DNA of 6,665 nt from an uncultured Actinomycetes bacterium (GTDB taxonomy: Bacteria > Actinomycetota > Actinomycetes > Nanopelagicales > Nanopelagicaceae): positions 1 to 6,665 of the forward strand of contig CAIZGZ010000060.1 in the NCBI GenBank assembly GCA_903932695.1. Direction: 5' to 3'. Every line of letters begins with the position of its first letter. The first letter of the stretch is position 1. Below the pieces are notes generated by a model. That model saw nothing but the letters and a program-made list of their open reading frames with translations. It had not been told where the DNA came from and did not search any database. Of this stretch, positions 5,420-6,665 are shown piece after piece. Made by a program: the position numbers and the translations under genes.

Positions 5420-5447
5420 ACAAATGGTGCAAGATGACACCACTTGT
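5420..5447. repeat. 28-bp inverted repeat, candidate operator or leader hairpin
   Basis: ACAAATGGTG (5420-5429) and CACCACTTGT (5438-5447) are reverse complements at nine of ten positions, with an eight-base spacer. The left arm overlaps a second, shorter dyad, TTGTC (5406-5410) with GACAA (5419-5423). It lies about 95-120 bases before the solute-binding-protein start, where an operator or the start of its mRNA would be expected. No TANNNT box is clear nearby, so the promoter of that gene is unplaced. Confidence 0.5.
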
Positions 5448-5476
5448 TAACCCTCAGGTCACCAATTGTTCGCCAC

Positions 5477-5525
5477 CTCTGCTCGTTTCGAAAGGGCAGA
5501 GCGGTCAGCCATTTGTGACTCTGCC
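5477..5525 (+). promoter_or_regulatory. Leader with two mutually exclusive hairpins before the solute-binding-protein gene
   Basis: CTCTGC at 5477-5482 and CTCTGCC at 5519-5525 are direct repeats that can each pair with the same GGCAGAG (5495-5501). The first pairing gives a hairpin at 5477-5501, helped by pairing around TTTCGAAA. The second gives a seven-base perfect stem ending three bases before the AAAGGAG ribosome binding site. Both are present only if the mRNA starts upstream of about 5477, which is inferred. Confidence 0.4.
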
Positions 5526-5528
5526 AAC

Positions 5529-5535
5529 AAAGGAG
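5529..5535 (+). promoter_or_regulatory. Strong Shine-Dalgarno AAAGGAG for the solute-binding-protein gene
   Basis: AAAGGAG lies five bases before the ATG at 5541 and fixes the start. It contrasts with the leaderless-looking starts of the other genes that begin transcription units in the window. Confidence 0.85.
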
Positions 5536-5540
5536 AACAG

Positions 5541-6665
5541 ATGAAGGCACGTTTCAATACGCGCTCAGCAGTCGCTCTCGCCTCAGCGGTTGCGCTTGCA
5601 GCTGTCGGTGCGCTTGCGGCCCCAGCGAATGCAGCAACACGCGACACTGCAATCGTTGTTGAGTCGAATACATTCACATCATTTAACGGTTCAACACCGA
5701 ACAACAACATCGTTATCAACCAGGATGTTTCTTACCTCACAAACTCACCATTCTGGTACTACGACGACAAGCTCAACATCACACCTAACACCGTTCTTGG
5801 TTCATACAAGATCACAAAGAACGTTGCTGGTGACTTTGAAGTTACATACACAGTTAACCCAGGCAAGGTCTGGTCAGATGGCGTTCCAGTAACAGCTATC
5901 GATCTTCTTCCTTACCACCTCGAGGCAAGCAGTGCTTACTTCAAGAAGGCTGGCCTTCCTGATCCAAACACAGCAGATGCTCCAACATGGCAGGGCTTGA
6001 ACTACGGCGGCGTCTACGATCAATACATCGTCGGCCTTCCATCAGTCAGCGCTGACCACATGAGTGCAACATTCAAGTACAGCACAGCTATTCCAGATCC
6101 AATCTTGAACGGACCTTCTGGCGTAACTCCTGCTCACGTTCTTGAGTTGCTCGCTTCAGGTTCAAAGGCACTTCCAACAGTTGCTGCCGGTACTGCTGCG
6201 TCAAACAAGTTCTTGTCTGACTTCAACTCATACAACACCGCTTCGATCAAGGCAATGGGTGCTGCATTTAACACCGGCTTTGACACAACAACATTCAACA
6301 GCTCAAGCAATCCATTGATCGCTGTTGGTAACGGTGCATATGTAGTTCAGTCAATCGACTCAAACCAGATCAAGCTTGTTGCGAACCCTAAGTACAACTC
6401 AGGTCCAGCACTATCTGGCATCACAACGATGGTCATCAAGCAGGGTATCGCCGATGGTTCACCATCAGCTCAGGCTCTTGCAAACAAGGACATCGATGTT
6501 TACCAGGGTCAACCAACAGCTGACACAGTGGCTCAACTCCACGCAATCAGCGGTGTAAACGTCACAACAACTCCTTCACTTGCTTACGAGCACATTGAGT
6601 TGCGCGTGGCTTCATCAGATGGAACTCCTTACACAGGCCCATTCGCAATGTCAGGTGGACAGAAG
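5541..6665 (+). CDS. Family 5 ABC transporter substrate-binding protein (oligopeptide-type), 3'-truncated by the window edge
   Basis: The first 375 codons are present, open to the last base. A Sec signal peptide is clear: basic MKARFNTR, a hydrophobic alanine-rich core at about 9-27, and APANA-A with likely cleavage after residue 31. The mature part matches the SBP_bac_5 (peptide/nickel/opine) family. It has an early SNTFTSFNGSTPNNN segment, FWYYDDKLNITPNTVLGSY at 71-89, and VWSDGVPVTAIDLL at 110-123, the equivalent of the usual sDGxPlTAxD motif. The protein would capture a peptide or similar solute outside the cell for an ABC importer whose genes would lie beyond the window. There is no lipobox cysteine, and no cysteine at all in the visible part, so it is not a lipoprotein as most actinobacterial binding proteins are. 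Codon choice is strongly biased (24 of 34 Thr codons are ACA), suggesting high expression. The family is safe; the ligand is unknown. Confidence 0.9.
   Translation, partial: MKARFNTRSAVALASAVALAAVGALAAPANAATRDTAIVVESNTFTSFNGSTPNNNIVINQDVSYLTNSPFWYYDDKLNITPNTVLGSYKITKNVAGDFEVTYTVNPGKVWSDGVPVTAIDLLPYHLEASSAYFKKAGLPDPNTADAPTWQGLNYGGVYDQYIVGLPSVSADHMSATFKYSTAIPDPILNGPSGVTPAHVLELLASGSKALPTVAAGTAASNKFLSDFNSYNTASIKAMGAAFNTGFDTTTFNSSSNPLIAVGNGAYVVQSIDSNQIKLVANPKYNSGPALSGITTMVIKQGIADGSPSAQALANKDIDVYQGQPTADTVAQLHAISGVNVTTTPSLAYEHIELRVASSDGTPYTGPFAMSGGQK

Noticed and set aside
5459..5719. Minus-strand open frame across the binding-protein leader and signal peptide
   Set aside because: It reads the complement of the alanine-rich signal peptide and has no support of its own.
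1..6665. CRISPR arrays, tRNA or rRNA genes, insertion sequences, phage genes
   Set aside because: I saw no regular repeat-spacer pattern, no tRNA-like fold with conserved bases, no transposase and no terminal inverted repeats.

Overview
The window looks like a chromosomal segment from a moderate-GC member of the Actinomycetota, plausibly a free-living aquatic lineage such as Nanopelagicales. This rests on the actinobacterial form of the tRNA-guanine transglycosylase, the actinobacterial-style family 5 substrate-binding protein, the MpaB-type oxygenase, and a run of start codons that look leaderless. The lineage is an inference; the phylum is fairly safe.

Layout from left to right. (1) The end of a DoxX-like membrane protein (+), closed by a strong bidirectional hairpin at about 496-528. 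(2) Two minus-strand genes: a four-helix membrane protein of unknown function (547-912) and, upstream of it, a stand-alone LuxR-type HTH regulator (941-1261). (3) A 118-bp divergent promoter region holding two copies of GTGCTGGCAC. (4) A tightly packed plus-strand operon (1380-3148): a 56-residue one-helix protein, a b6-like cytochrome b with all four haem-ligand histidines, and a 317-residue protein with a large outside domain between two membrane anchors. (5) Directly after it, an MpaB/DUF2236 oxygenase-like gene (3170-4066). (6) tgt on the minus strand (4093-5337), convergent with the oxygenase across a shared hairpin. (7) A 203-bp divergent region with G-runs, a 28-bp inverted repeat and competing hairpins. 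(8) The first 375 codons of a secreted oligopeptide/solute-binding protein (5541 to the window end).

The most interesting unit is region 4. It encodes a diheme cytochrome b core with no Rieske protein, no c-type haem motif and no PEWY-bearing subunit IV in the window. An unrecognised, externally facing protein sits where those partners would be. The neighbouring LuxR-type regulator is divergently transcribed and could control the operon through the repeated GTGCTGGCAC sites.

A second window-wide pattern is regulatory. Five genes that begin transcription units, or could begin them, have a TANNNT hexamer exactly six bases before the ATG. This is the geometry expected of leaderless mRNAs. The operon-internal genes and the substrate-binding protein instead have clear Shine-Dalgarno sequences.
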